Below, in pieces: positions 25,118-33,466 of a stretch of DNA of 64,000 nucleotides; position 1 is the first letter of the stretch, and each line of letters begins with the position of its first letter. A model generated the notes under the pieces. The model saw only the letters and a list, made by a program, of their open reading frames with translations, was not told the origin of the DNA and made no database searches. Source of the DNA: Azospirillum sp. TSH58 (lineage in GTDB: Bacteria; Pseudomonadota; Alphaproteobacteria; Azospirillales; Azospirillaceae); the NCBI RefSeq assembly GCF_003119115.1, contig NZ_CP022364.1:2246001-2310000 (forward strand), read 5' to 3'. The position numbers and the translations under genes were made by a program.

Positions 25118-26326
25118 ATGAGCAGCCAGAACGCGGGTGGCGGCAACGCCATCCTGGTGATCAACGCCGGCTCCTCCAGCCTGAAATTCTCGGTCTTCCG
25201 AGAAAGCGGGGCGGGGGGGCTGCGGGTGACCATCAACGGCCAGATCTCCGGCATCGGCACCGAGCCGAAGTTCGAGGCCAAGGACGCCGCCAAGAATCCG
25301 CTGGCCGAGCGGGTCTGGGCGGCCGGCGAGCCGTCCGACCGCACCGCCCTGCTGGCCTTCCTGCTGGAGTGGATCGAAGGGCGGCTGGACGGGGCGAAGC
25401 TGCTGGCCGCCGGCCACCGCGTCGTGCACGGCGGCACCCGCCACGCCGCCCCGGTGCTGCTGACCCCGGCCGTGATGGAGGAGCTGGAAAGCTTCATCCC
25501 CCTGGCCCCGCTGCACCAGCCGCGCAACCTCGCCGCCATCCGCGCGTTGGCCGAGGCCCATCCGGAGTTGCCGCAGGTCGCCTGCTTCGACACCGCCTTC
25601 CACCGCGGCCAGCCCTGGCAGTCGCAGATGTTCGCCATCCCGCGCGAGCTGACCGACGAGGGGGTACGCCGCTACGGCTTCCACGGCCTGTCCTACGAGT
25701 ACATCGCCCGCCGCCTGCCGGAGCTGGCTCCCGAACTGGCCGACGGCCGCGTGGTCGTCGCCCATCTCGGCAGCGGCGCCAGCATGTGCGCCATCCACGC
25801 CGGGCGCAGCGTGGACAGCACCATGGGCTTCACGGCGCTGGACGGGCTGCCGATGGGCACCCGCTGCGGCAACATCGACCCCGGTGTGCTGATCTACCTG
25901 ATGCGCCAGAAGGGCCTGGGCGCCGACGCCATCGAGAAGCTGCTCTACAACAAGTCGGGCCTGCTCGGCGTGTCGGGCCTGTCCAACGACATGCGCGCCC
26001 TGCTGGACAGCGAGGACCCCCACGCCGAGGAGGCGGTGGAGCTGTTCTGCTTCCGCATCGCCAAGGAGACGGGCGCGCTCGCCGCGTCCATGGGCGGCAT
26101 CGACGCGCTGGTCTTCACCGCCGGCATCGGCGAACGCTCCGCCCCGGTGCGGGCGCGGGTGGGCGACAAGCTGGCCTGGCTCGGCGTGGTCCTCGACCCG
26201 GCGGCCAACGAGGCCAACGGCCCGCTGATCTCCGCCCCGACCAGCCGCATCCCCGTCTACGTCATCCCGACCGACGAGGAGCAGATGATCGCCCTGCACA
26301 GCCGCAAGGCGCTGGAGACCGCCTGA
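25118..26326 (+). CDS. ackA: Acetate/propionate kinase
   Basis: A 402-residue ASKHA-fold kinase converting acyl-phosphate plus ADP to carboxylate plus ATP. Signatures are VINAGSSSLKFSVF at the N-terminus, HRVVHGG, RYGFHGLSYEYIARRL, VVVAHLGSGASMCAIHAGRS, DSTMGFTALDGLPMGTRCG and VFTAGIGERSAPVR. Length is normal for AckA. It starts 14 bases after the MaoC-Pta gene and is followed by a perfect hairpin terminator, so these two genes form a complete operon. Substrate preference (acetate, propionate or butyrate) cannot be told by eye. Confidence 0.95.
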   Translation: MSSQNAGGGNAILVINAGSSSLKFSVFRESGAGGLRVTINGQISGIGTEPKFEAKDAAKNPLAERVWAAGEPSDRTALLAFLLEWIEGRLDGAKLLAAGHRVVHGGTRHAAPVLLTPAVMEELESFIPLAPLHQPRNLAAIRALAEAHPELPQVACFDTAFHRGQPWQSQMFAIPRELTDEGVRRYGFHGLSYEYIARRLPELAPELADGRVVVAHLGSGASMCAIHAGRSVDSTMGFTALDGLPMGTRCGNIDPGVLIYLMRQKGLGADAIEKLLYNKSGLLGVSGLSNDMRALLDSEDPHAEEAVELFCFRIAKETGALAASMGGIDALVFTAGIGERSAPVRARVGDKLAWLGVVLDPAANEANGPLISAPTSRIPVYVIPTDEEQMIALHSRKALETA

Positions 26327-26355
26327 CCGGCGGTCCGCTTGGTGACGCCCATGAA

Positions 26356-26385
26356 GAAGGCCCGCCGTCGCAACGGCGGGCCTTC
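26356..26385 (+). terminator. Hairpin terminator after ackA
   Basis: A perfect 12-bp stem, GAAGGCCCGCCG / CGGCGGGCCTTC with loop TCGCAA, 30 bases after the ackA stop. The minus-strand PilZ-like gene ends at 26415, so the hairpin may serve both convergent genes. On the minus strand it is followed by TTC, and no long T-run is present on either side. Confidence 0.75.
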
Positions 26386-26414
26386 GGACTGTCCGGGCTT
26401 GGATCGACCTGCGT

Positions 26415-26771
26415 TTACAGGCCTTTCCAAAGCTTGAGATATTCGATCAACTTGCGCGTGTGAAGCGGCGGCGGCTGATGGAAGCGGGCGACCAGACCGG
26501 CCTGATCGTCCATCTTCACCACGACGCCGCGGCAGGCGAAATCCGAACTTTCCTCACCGAGCCGGAAGAGGATGCGGAAGTCGAACTGCTGCTTGGCGAT
26601 CAAATCCCCGTCATAGGGACGGATGCGGAAAGATCCGAGGACGAATTCTTCCGGCACATATTCATGGCTGTCGATCCGGATGATCGGAGGGGTGGTGGGG
26701 CGTTCCTTGGCGGATGACGCGGAAGCCGCGGTGGATTTGCCTCGTCCGCTCAATTTCGACAACCACGACAT
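26415..26771 (-). CDS. PilZ-like domain protein
   Basis: A 118-residue protein with a low-complexity Ser/Ala/Lys start (1-28), then a beta-rich domain: FRIRPYDGDLIAKQQFDFRI, a DFACRGVVVKMDDQAGLVARF block and a C-terminal helix LIEYLKLWKG. This fits the PilZ fold that often binds cyclic di-GMP. The canonical RxxxR motif at the domain start is not visible, so ligand binding is uncertain. It is convergent with ackA and divergent from the CBS gene. No pilus or flagellar gene is adjacent. Confidence 0.6.
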   Translation of the reverse strand: MSWLSKLSGRGKSTAASASSAKERPTTPPIIRIDSHEYVPEEFVLGSFRIRPYDGDLIAKQQFDFRILFRLGEESSDFACRGVVVKMDDQAGLVARFHQPPPLHTRKLIEYLKLWKGL

Positions 26772-26944
26772 GGCGGCCCAGGCCCCTTCCAGACAACATC
26801 GTGACAGAACTGCAATTGTCCGGAGTTTCGGACCTATTTCCTTTAATAATGGTTAAGGATGGTTCGCCGGAGCCGAAGGTCTGATTTTTCATGCCACAAC
26901 CACCCCTATCGGCCAATGGTGAGTGGTTTTGTCGCATGTTGCGC

Positions 26945-26963
26945 CGTCATGGCAACCATGACG
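26945..26963. promoter_or_regulatory. Perfect 8-bp inverted repeat, possible operator
   Basis: CGTCATGG-CAA-CCATGACG in the 437-bp divergent region between the PilZ-like and CBS genes. It is a perfect dyad with a 3-base centre, suitable as a dimer-binding site or small hairpin. The AT-rich sequence at 26833-26860 (TTTCCTTTAATAATGG) nearby may hold promoter elements for the minus-strand gene. Confidence 0.4.
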
Positions 26964-26999
26964 TTGCTTTGCGGTGGCTTTGCTCGTCAAGTGGCGGGA

Positions 27000-27046
27000 A
27001 AGTGTTTACCTTTTTCAACACTTGATAAAAAGGTCTGTGGACAGAC
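27000..27046 (+). promoter_or_regulatory. Overlapping inverted repeats, attenuator-like
   Basis: Three overlapping dyads: A, AAGTGTT (27000-27006) with AACACTT (27017-27023); B, ACCTTTTT (27008-27015) with AAAAAGGT (27027-27034); C, GTCTGT (27033-27038) with ACAGAC (27041-27046). Forming B excludes A and frays C. The block lies 163-209 bases before the CBS start codon, in sequence much richer in A/T than its surroundings. Alternative folding in a leader RNA, or a cluster of repressor sites, are the two readings. Confidence 0.5.
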
Positions 27047-27208
27047 TTCGCCCGTTTCGGCATTTCGCAGATGCGGAATTTTCTTCGCGTCTGCAAATGA
27101 ACGGTGAAAGGAGGCACGAGCCGGCGGCGAAGCACGGCGCGGCGGTCCGACCAACGAAAAACAGCCGCCGTGGTCTTCCCAAACATCCGCACTTGGAGGA
27201 GGAAAGCC

Positions 27209-27649
27209 ATGATGCATCGCAACATCGGGGATCTGTTGAACCGCCGCCGCGTGGTCAGCCTTCCGGCGGGGGCGTCGGTGCGGGATGCCGCGCGGCAGAT
27301 GAAGGCCGCCCATGTGGCGTCCGTCGTGGTCACCGCCTCCATCAACGAACAGATCGAAGGCATCTTCACCGAGCGCGACCTGACCGACCGCGTGGTGGCC
27401 GACGGGCTGGACCCGGATCAGACCCGGCTGTCGGAGGTGATGACCCCGTGCCCGGTCACCGCGGCCCACGACATCACGGTGGGCGAGGCGTTGCGCCGGA
27501 TGGCCGACCATGGCCTGCGCCACCTGCCGGTCGTCCGCGACGGCCACGTCATCGGCGTCGTGTCGATGCGCGACTTCCTGGGCCAGGAGCTGATGCTGAT
27601 CGAGCACGAGCGGGAGATGATGGACAGCCTGACCGAAGTCATAATGTGA
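27209..27649 (+). CDS. CBS domain pair protein
   Basis: A 146-residue protein made of two CBS domains (about 8-65 and 75-130). The first includes VVVTASINEQIEGIFTERDL; the second includes VTAAHDITVGEALRRMADHG then LPVVRDGHVIGVVSMRDF. The pair forms a Bateman module that usually binds adenosine nucleotides and signals energy state. No enzyme domain is attached, so it may act in trans. ATG 27209 follows the strong ribosome-binding site GGAGGAGGAAAG. The long leader contains overlapping inverted repeats, suggesting regulated expression. Confidence 0.9.
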   Translation: MMHRNIGDLLNRRRVVSLPAGASVRDAARQMKAAHVASVVVTASINEQIEGIFTERDLTDRVVADGLDPDQTRLSEVMTPCPVTAAHDITVGEALRRMADHGLRHLPVVRDGHVIGVVSMRDFLGQELMLIEHEREMMDSLTEVIM

Positions 27650-27659
27650 GGCCGCCCGA

Positions 27660-27693
27660 AGCCTCCCACGCCGTCCGGGCGGCGGGGGAGGCT
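27660..27693. terminator. Hairpin between convergent genes
   Basis: AGCCTCCC (27660-27667) pairs with GGGAGGCT (27686-27693), with extra G/C pairing inside the loop. It lies 11 bases after the CBS stop and 14 before the stop of the minus-strand coiled-coil gene, so it probably ends both transcripts. Confidence 0.55.
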
Positions 27694-27706
27694 GTGCGCG
27701 GTCCCT

Positions 27707-28981
27707 TTACCCGAGCTTCTTGAGGGCGGTCTCGACCTTGTCGATCTTGGTCTCGGCCTTGGTCAGGGCGGCGTGCGATTCCTTCAGCCCGTCCAGGGAC
27801 ACCTTCGCCTCGGCGAGCAGCGGGCCGAACTCGGGGTCCTTGTCGGAGACCATGGACGGGAAGGACTTGCGGGTGCCGGTGATCTCGTTGGCGGCGGCGA
27901 GGATCTCCTTCTTCGCCTGGGCGGCCTGCTGGCGCACCTGGGTGATGTAGAAGGTCGCCGTCTTGATCGCCGCCGCCCGCCTGTCGTCCTCCGCCTCGTC
28001 GGCGACCATCTGCTCCTGCTGCGCGCGGTCGGCCTGCCCGCCGACGTCGCGGGCGATGTTGTCGTAGAAGGCGTCGGCGTCGCGCGCCCGCTTGGCCAGC
28101 TTGCGGCAGCTCGTCAGATAGGTGGCGCGCAGGTCGAGGGCGCCCTTCAGCGCCTGGGCGGCCTCCTTGACGATGCCGGCGGCCTCGGTGGCGGCCTCGG
28201 CGGCGTCGTCCTTCAACTGGTCCAGCTTCATGACGATGGCGTCGGCCCGGTCGAAGGCGCCCTGGGCCGGGTCGCGTCCGCCATGCTGCTTGGGGTCGAG
28301 CTTCATCTTGGCGACGGCGGCCTTGCCCTGCGAGAACAGCTTGGCGGCCTGGGCGGCGGTCGCGGCGACCTTCTTGGCCTGGGCGTCCACCGTCTTGGCG
28401 GCGGCCTGGACCGCGGCGGCCTGGGCCTTCGCCTCCTTGGCGTTGCCGGCCCCCTGGGCCTCCAGCACGTTGCGCAGCGCGAGGTCGGCGTTGGCGGCGG
28501 CCTGATCGAGCAGCTTGATGTCGGCGTTGGTGGTCTTCAGCAGCCCGTCGATCTGCACCGCGGTCTTGTCGGCGATGGCGCGGGCGGCCTTGCCCTGCTC
28601 CTCGACCTCCTTGGCCTTCTCCGCCTCGGCGTCCTCGCGCATCTCGGCGATGCGCTCGTTGACGGCCACGCCGGCGCGGCGCCCGATGTCGTCCAGCGCC
28701 TGCCCCAGCTTCTTCAGCTCCGCCGCGATGGTCGCGACGCCCTCGGCCTTGGCCGACTTCTCCAGCGTCGTCTGATAGGCGGTGGCGCTCTTCACATAGT
28801 CGAGCAGCGCCTTCTCCAGCGCCTTGGCGTCGCTCTTGCCGAGCGCGGTGTCGAGCGCCTTGGTGACGTCCTCCAGCCCGGACTTGTGGAAGACGCCCAT
28901 GAACTTGGCGCTCGGCTTCTTCTTGCCGGTGGCGGTTTCAAAAGCCGTCTTGGCGGATTTCCAGTCGTTCGCGAATCCCAT
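27707..28981 (-). CDS. Alanine-rich coiled-coil protein of unknown function
   Basis: A 424-residue protein, almost entirely helical and rich in Ala, Lys, Asp and Glu, with heptad-like stretches such as AKAQAAAVQAAAKTVDAQAK and KLDQLKDDAAEAATEAAGIV. No signal peptide, membrane segment or enzyme motif is seen. The N-terminus (MGFANDWKSAKTAFETATGK) has a small conserved-looking head, and the C-terminus ends in Lys-rich helices. The ATG at 28981 has a GGGGAGGA ribosome-binding site. It is divergent from the DUF3095 gene. It could be a scaffold, filament-forming or stress protein; no family was recognised. Confidence 0.8.
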   Translation of the reverse strand: MGFANDWKSAKTAFETATGKKKPSAKFMGVFHKSGLEDVTKALDTALGKSDAKALEKALLDYVKSATAYQTTLEKSAKAEGVATIAAELKKLGQALDDIGRRAGVAVNERIAEMREDAEAEKAKEVEEQGKAARAIADKTAVQIDGLLKTTNADIKLLDQAAANADLALRNVLEAQGAGNAKEAKAQAAAVQAAAKTVDAQAKKVAATAAQAAKLFSQGKAAVAKMKLDPKQHGGRDPAQGAFDRADAIVMKLDQLKDDAAEAATEAAGIVKEAAQALKGALDLRATYLTSCRKLAKRARDADAFYDNIARDVGGQADRAQQEQMVADEAEDDRRAAAIKTATFYITQVRQQAAQAKKEILAAANEITGTRKSFPSMVSDKDPEFGPLLAEAKVSLDGLKESHAALTKAETKIDKVETALKKLG

Positions 28982-29158
28982 GGCGTTCCTCCCCGGATTG
29001 GACCGCGGCACGATGAAACGGACGGATCGGACCGACAATCCGGGATGGGTCCATTGCGGATGGGTTCGGGGGGCGACGATGGGGGCGATTCACAGGGCGC
29101 TCACGGCGGCGTAGACTGGCGCGGCCCGTCCCTGGAACCTCCTGGCGCGAGGAAGGCG

Positions 29159-30316
29159 ATGTTTCTGCCGTCCATCCACGACTTCACCGCCGAAGCCGCC
29201 GACCCCGCCCGTTACGCGGCGCTGGACGGCGATTGGTCGCTGGCCGTCGCCGACGTGGTGGCGAGCACCCGCCTGGCCGGGGAGGGGCGGCACCGCGACG
29301 TGAATTTCGTGGCCGCCGCGGTGGTCGCCGTCCTGTCGGAGGCGGTGCGGGAGCCGGAGCAGCCCCCCGCCTGCCAGTTCGGCGGGGACGGCGCCATCGC
29401 CGCGGTTCCGCCGGGCCGCCGGGCGGCGGCGGAGCAGGCGCTGGCGGCGCTCGCCCATTGGGCCGGGACGGAGATGGACGTGCCGCTGCGGGTCGGCCTC
29501 GTGCCCGTGCGGGCGCTTCTCGACGAGGGGCTGGAGGTGCTGGTCGCCCTGCAGGATTTCGGCAACGGCGACGCCTTCGGCCTGTTCCTGGGGCGCGGGG
29601 TCGCCGCGGCCGACGCCTGGGTGAAGGCCGATCCGCGCTGGCGGCTGGAGCCGCGGCCCGGCCCGCTGACCGGGCTGGAGGGCGTGTCCTGCCGCTGGAA
29701 CCCGGTGGTCAGCGGGCGCGGCGTGATCCTGTGCGTGATCGTCGACCCGCTGCCCGGCGGCGGTCCGGGGCTGTCGGTGCTGGCCCGGGTCCAGGCCGAC
29801 ATCGAGCGGATCGTCCCCACCGCCACGGCGGCGCCGCTCGGCATGGGGGAACGGCTGGCGGTGCGCTGGCCGCCCTCCTGGCGGTCGCTGTGGCTGGAGG
29901 CGCGGACGCGCCCGCGCGGGCGGCGTCTGGCCTGCGTCCTGTCGCTTCTCGGGAAATCCGCCCTGCTCGCCGCGATGCTGGGCGGCGGGTGGCGGCTGGC
30001 CGGCTTCGATCCGGCCCGCTACCGCCGCGGCATGGCGGAGCGGTCGGACTTCCGCAAATCGGCGGGCGGGCCGCGCCTCGTCCTTGACGTGACGGAGGCG
30101 GAGGCCGCCGCCATCGAGGCCATGCTGGCCGCCCACGCGGCGGCCGGGCGCATCCGTTACGGCACCGCGCGGGCGGCGGCCTCCACGGTGACCTGCCTGG
30201 TCGGCGACCTCGCCGCCGACCGGCACGTCCATTTCGTGGATGGGGCGGACCTCGGCTTCTGGCGGGCCTCGGTCATGCTGAAGCGGATGGCCGGGACGGG
30301 GACCTCCGCTCAATAA
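29159..30316 (+). CDS. DUF3095 family protein
   Basis: A 385-residue protein matching the DUF3095 family pattern, which has similarity to class III nucleotide cyclases. The N-terminus reads LDGDWSLAVADVVASTRLAG and is followed by QFGGDGAIAAVPP, positions that resemble the metal-binding Asp region of cyclase folds. The C-terminal part contains VLDVTEAEAAAIEAML and HFVDGADLGFWRASVMLK. Catalysis is unproven for the family. The ATG at 29159 is preceded by GAGGAAGG. It is divergent from the coiled-coil gene, and its last 7 bases overlap the convergent yccF-like gene. Confidence 0.82.
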   Translation: MFLPSIHDFTAEAADPARYAALDGDWSLAVADVVASTRLAGEGRHRDVNFVAAAVVAVLSEAVREPEQPPACQFGGDGAIAAVPPGRRAAAEQALAALAHWAGTEMDVPLRVGLVPVRALLDEGLEVLVALQDFGNGDAFGLFLGRGVAAADAWVKADPRWRLEPRPGPLTGLEGVSCRWNPVVSGRGVILCVIVDPLPGGGPGLSVLARVQADIERIVPTATAAPLGMGERLAVRWPPSWRSLWLEARTRPRGRRLACVLSLLGKSALLAAMLGGGWRLAGFDPARYRRGMAERSDFRKSAGGPRLVLDVTEAEAAAIEAMLAAHAAAGRIRYGTARAAASTVTCLVGDLAADRHVHFVDGADLGFWRASVMLKRMAGTGTSAQ

Positions 30317-30759
30317 CTCCCACGGCTCAGCAGGCGGCGGCGGGACTCCGCCTCGTCCACCGTCACGATCTCGGTGCCGACCGGCCACAGGGCCAGCAGG
30401 GCGAGCTTCAGATGCGCCCAGGCGAAGGGCAGGCCGATGATGGTGATGGCGAGGCCGACCGCGGCCACCAGATGGCCGAGCGCCAGCCACCAGCCGGCCA
30501 GCACGAACCACAGGATGTTGCCCAGCGTGCCGAGCAGGCCGGTGCCGATGTCCTCGCGGCCACGGAACTCATCCCGGCGGACGGCGGTTTGTCCAAAGGG
30601 CAACAGCGTGTACCAGGCGATCGTGACGGCCGACCGCGCCCACGGAATGCCGACGATGGTGATGACCATCAGGATGGCCGCGAGAAGCCATCCCGCGGCC
30701 ATCCAGATGCCGCCGGTCACCACCCACAGGATGTTGAGAAGAAGGCTGAGGAAGGGCAT
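30310..30759 (-). CDS. YccF domain membrane protein
   Basis: A 149-residue inner-membrane protein with two tandem YccF domains of similar sequence: LLNILWVVTGGIWMAAGWLL then ITIVGIPWARSAVTIA, and LGNILWFVLAGWWLALGHLV then ITIIGLPFAWAHLKLA. Each holds a pair of membrane helices. The function of the family is unknown. The stop overlaps the end of the DUF3095 gene by 7 bases on the opposite strand. Confidence 0.92.
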   Translation of the reverse strand: MPFLSLLLNILWVVTGGIWMAAGWLLAAILMVITIVGIPWARSAVTIAWYTLLPFGQTAVRRDEFRGREDIGTGLLGTLGNILWFVLAGWWLALGHLVAAVGLAITIIGLPFAWAHLKLALLALWPVGTEIVTVDEAESRRRLLSRGSY

Positions 30760-30991
30760 CGGGTGTTTCTCCTTTTGCCCGCAGATGTGGGGATGGTGGG
30801 TGGCTTCGCCCAGAGGAGGGATCGGCGAAAGTGGCGCATCGAAAGATTCACCCCCTCCCGGCGTCCGGCGGCTTGAATGCCCTCCGGAAAGGCCACAGAT
30901 CGAACGAGGGACCTTTGAGCAAAAAGCGGTTCCGCAGGGAACCGGGGTCCGCGCCGCACGCCATCCAGGGTATCACCGGATCGGAGGCCGC

Positions 30992-31552
30992 ATGAACGAG
31001 GTCCAGAACCACGAAGACTCCACCGACGCCGCCGTCATGGGCGACGACGCCGAAAGCATGGCGCCGGTGGTCACCGCCATCCTTGGCACCGCCATCGCCG
31101 CGGCGGCCAAGCGCGCCGGCACCGCCGACGTCGCCCACGGGGTGATCGCGGGCTTGCGCCTGCTGCGCTCCGCGGCGGAGTCGGAGGCCGGCTACACCAT
31201 GGGGGCGGCGATCGACACCGCCATCCGCACGCGCCTGCTGGTGGAGAACCTGTCGGCCCTGCGCACCACCGGGTCCGCCCCGGCGCCGGTGCCGCTGCCC
31301 GCGCCGGGGCCGGGGGTGGCCGTCGCGTCGGCCATCTTCGTCAGCGCCGCGGAATCCTGCCTGACCGTCAACGCCCACGCCGAGGACAACGGGCCGCTGG
31401 AGATGGCCGTCTTCGCCTTCTCCACGCAGTTGATCCAGCAGCTCGGCGGGTCGCCGGACTGGCGGGATCTGATGCGCGAACTGCACCGTCCGTCCGAACC
31501 GCGCGACGACCGTCCGGTCGAGGCGCTCCCCGACGGCAACACCATCCACTGA
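30992..31552 (+). CDS. Hypothetical protein
   Basis: A 186-residue protein with an acidic start (NEVQNHEDSTDAAVMGDDAE), a mostly helical Ala-rich body and a Pro-rich linker (APVPLPAPGPG) at about 100-115. A second helical part (ESCLTVNAHAEDNGPLEMAV) and an acidic tail follow. No signal peptide is seen. ATG 30992 has a CGGAGG ribosome-binding site with good spacing, supporting real translation. It stands alone, and no family was recognised. Confidence 0.7.
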   Translation: MNEVQNHEDSTDAAVMGDDAESMAPVVTAILGTAIAAAAKRAGTADVAHGVIAGLRLLRSAAESEAGYTMGAAIDTAIRTRLLVENLSALRTTGSAPAPVPLPAPGPGVAVASAIFVSAAESCLTVNAHAEDNGPLEMAVFAFSTQLIQQLGGSPDWRDLMRELHRPSEPRDDRPVEALPDGNTIH

Positions 31553-31763
31553 CGGCTCCCGTTCTTGTGCAGGGTCCGCCGGCAATGGCGGAACTGCACA
31601 ACAATTGGGGTAAAAACCTGCGATTTTCGGGATTTACGGCCACCGTTCGCGCCATTTCGGGCCTTTTTATGGTACGGGACAAGGCCGCGAACCCTCCATT
31701 AGGCTCCCTGTCAATCGGCGGAGACGATCTCCGCGCCATGTTCGGGAATCGGGGAGCGGAGCC

Positions 31764-32531
31764 TTGACCATACACAGCAGCGCCGGGCGGCCCGCCGGAG
31801 CCGCGTTCGGCATCGTGCCGTCGTCGCCCGGCGAGGCGCCAACCGCACGCTGCGGCGCATCGCGGGAGGTGGGGCCGGGCTGCATCGTCGCCGGCGATCC
31901 CGCCGGGCGGCGGATCATCCTCGTCCACGCGGCGTCCAGCGAATCCCGGGCCTGGACCCGCCTGTTGCGCGCCGTTCCGGCGGGGCAGGAATGGGTGGCC
32001 GTGCCGCGGCCCGATCCGGCGCCGATCAACGGCTCGTCCCGCCTGCGCGGCGACCCGGGCGTGCCGGCGGCGGCGCTGCGACCGCTTCTGGCGCTCCGCC
32101 GCTCGCGCAAGCCGCTTCTGATCGGCTGCGGCAGCGGCGTTTCGGTGGCGCTGCGGGCCGTGCTGGATTTTCCGGAGCTGGTCGGCGGTCTTCTGCTGAT
32201 CGACCCGATGACCGGGGAGGCCGTCCGGCCGGGCGTGTTCCGCCGCATCGCCGCCCGCATCCTGCCGCCGGTCGTCCGCGACAGCGCGGCGGAGCTTCAG
32301 GCCATGGCTCCCGTGCTCGACGCGGTCCGCGTGCCGGTCACGCTGGTGCAGGGGAAGGACGTGCCGGACGGCCTGCCGGGCGCGTCCTTCCTGGAGCAGC
32401 GCCTGACCGGCTGCCGCAACCTGACCGTCGTGACCGTTCCCGGCCAGCAGGTTCTGCCCGCCAAGCACGAATCGGCCATACGCGGCGCTCTGGCCGCGCT
32501 GGTCGCCTCGGTGGAGCGGGGAGGGGCCTGA
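31764..32531 (+). CDS. Alpha/beta hydrolase-like protein lacking nucleophile Ser
   Basis: A 255-residue protein with an alpha/beta-hydrolase plan: IILVHAASSESRAWTRLL near residue 50, an elbow region LIGCGSGVSVALRAV, an acid-position loop TLVQGKDVPDG and a late His in PAKHESAI. At the elbow the motif is G-C-G-S-G, so the residue at the usual nucleophile position is Gly and not Ser. The protein may be catalytically inactive or use the neighbouring Ser. The start is TTG 31764 with GGAGCGGAG upstream. It is convergent with a LuxR-type response regulator. Substrate unknown. Confidence 0.7.
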   Translation: MTIHSSAGRPAGAAFGIVPSSPGEAPTARCGASREVGPGCIVAGDPAGRRIILVHAASSESRAWTRLLRAVPAGQEWVAVPRPDPAPINGSSRLRGDPGVPAAALRPLLALRRSRKPLLIGCGSGVSVALRAVLDFPELVGGLLLIDPMTGEAVRPGVFRRIAARILPPVVRDSAAELQAMAPVLDAVRVPVTLVQGKDVPDGLPGASFLEQRLTGCRNLTVVTVPGQQVLPAKHESAIRGALAALVASVERGGA

Positions 32532-32558
32532 TCGGGAAGGATCGGGGAGGGCGTCCGG

Positions 32559-33257
32559 TCAGAGACCGTTCGCGGTGATCGCCGCCTGGGTGCGGTTGCG
32601 GACGCCGAGCTGGCGCAGGATCGCGGTGACATGCACCTTCACCGTGCCTTCGGTCAGGCCCAGCTCATGAGCGATCTGCTTGTTGGACTTGCCGTCGCGC
32701 AGGCGGTTCAGCACGTCGCGCTGGCGCGGGGTCAGCTGGTCGCCCGTCCCGTCGGCCAGGGAGCCCATCGGATCGCAATCGCCCGCCCCGTTGCCGGCCT
32801 GCGGCGCGCTGTCGGTCATCCGGTCGCCGCGGATCGCCTGTTCCGGCAGATACACGCCCCCGGCCAGCACGAGCTGGAGGGCGCCCATCAGCACCTTCGC
32901 GCTGCTCGACTTCGGGATGAAGCCGGCGGCGCCGTTCTCCAGCGCGGCCAGCAGGTCCGACCGCTTCTCCGATCCCGACACCACGACCAGAAGCGCCTTG
33001 GGGAGCCGCTGGTGAATCTCGCCGAGCAGGGAGAAGCCGTTCCATCCCGGCATGCCGAGATCCAGGAGGATCAGGTCGAAGGCGATGGCGCCGTCGCACA
33101 GGCGGCGGACATCGTCGAACGTCCCGGCCTCGTGAAACACCATGCTGTCGTCCGACTGGGCGAGCAGACGCCGCAGCCCGTCCCGGAACAGCAGGTGGTC
33201 GTCGGCAAGCAGAACGTTCAGGGTCGGCTTTTCCGCGCTGGATTCCATGATGCTCAT
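32559..33257 (-). CDS. NarL/LuxR-type response regulator
   Basis: A 232-residue cytosolic regulator. The receiver domain (about 12-130) has VLLADDHLLFRDGLRRLL, phosphoacceptor Asp in LILLDLGMPGWNG, VVVSGSEKR and the Lys of GFIPKSSS. The C-terminal LuxR-type HTH (about 170-232) has LTPRQRDVLNRLRDGKSNKQ and LGLTEGTVKVHVTAILRQLG. It lies beside a second, similar regulator on the same strand, but a strong hairpin separates them, so they are probably separate units. No adjacent kinase is obvious. ATG 33257 (MSIMESS) is chosen; 33248 is possible. Confidence 0.93.
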   Translation of the reverse strand: MSIMESSAEKPTLNVLLADDHLLFRDGLRRLLAQSDDSMVFHEAGTFDDVRRLCDGAIAFDLILLDLGMPGWNGFSLLGEIHQRLPKALLVVVSGSEKRSDLLAALENGAAGFIPKSSSAKVLMGALQLVLAGGVYLPEQAIRGDRMTDSAPQAGNGAGDCDPMGSLADGTGDQLTPRQRDVLNRLRDGKSNKQIAHELGLTEGTVKVHVTAILRQLGVRNRTQAAITANGL

Positions 33258-33396
33258 CGTGTCGGGGCTGCGATCCAACCAAATTCGGAACGTATTGCCG
33301 AAATAGCCATCATCATTTCGAGGCGGAAGAGGGCCTTTGGTCCTATGGCGCACCACCTATGGCGTGTCGCCGCACCCAAAACGGGTGCTCCGAACG

Positions 33397-33436
33397 CCAC
33401 GACGCCGGCCGCGGGATGGCGCGGCCGGCGTCGTGG
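33397..33436 (-). terminator. 16-bp perfect hairpin between two regulator genes
   Basis: CCACGACGCCGGCCGC and GCGGCCGGCGTCGTGG form a perfect 16-bp stem with an 8-base loop. It lies 30 bases beyond the stop of the 33467-34156 gene and upstream of the next regulator gene. No T-run follows on the minus strand, but the stem is strong enough to pause or process the transcript. Confidence 0.65.
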
Positions 33437-33466
33437 GTGCCGGGGAGGCGGAACCGCGGGGATGTA

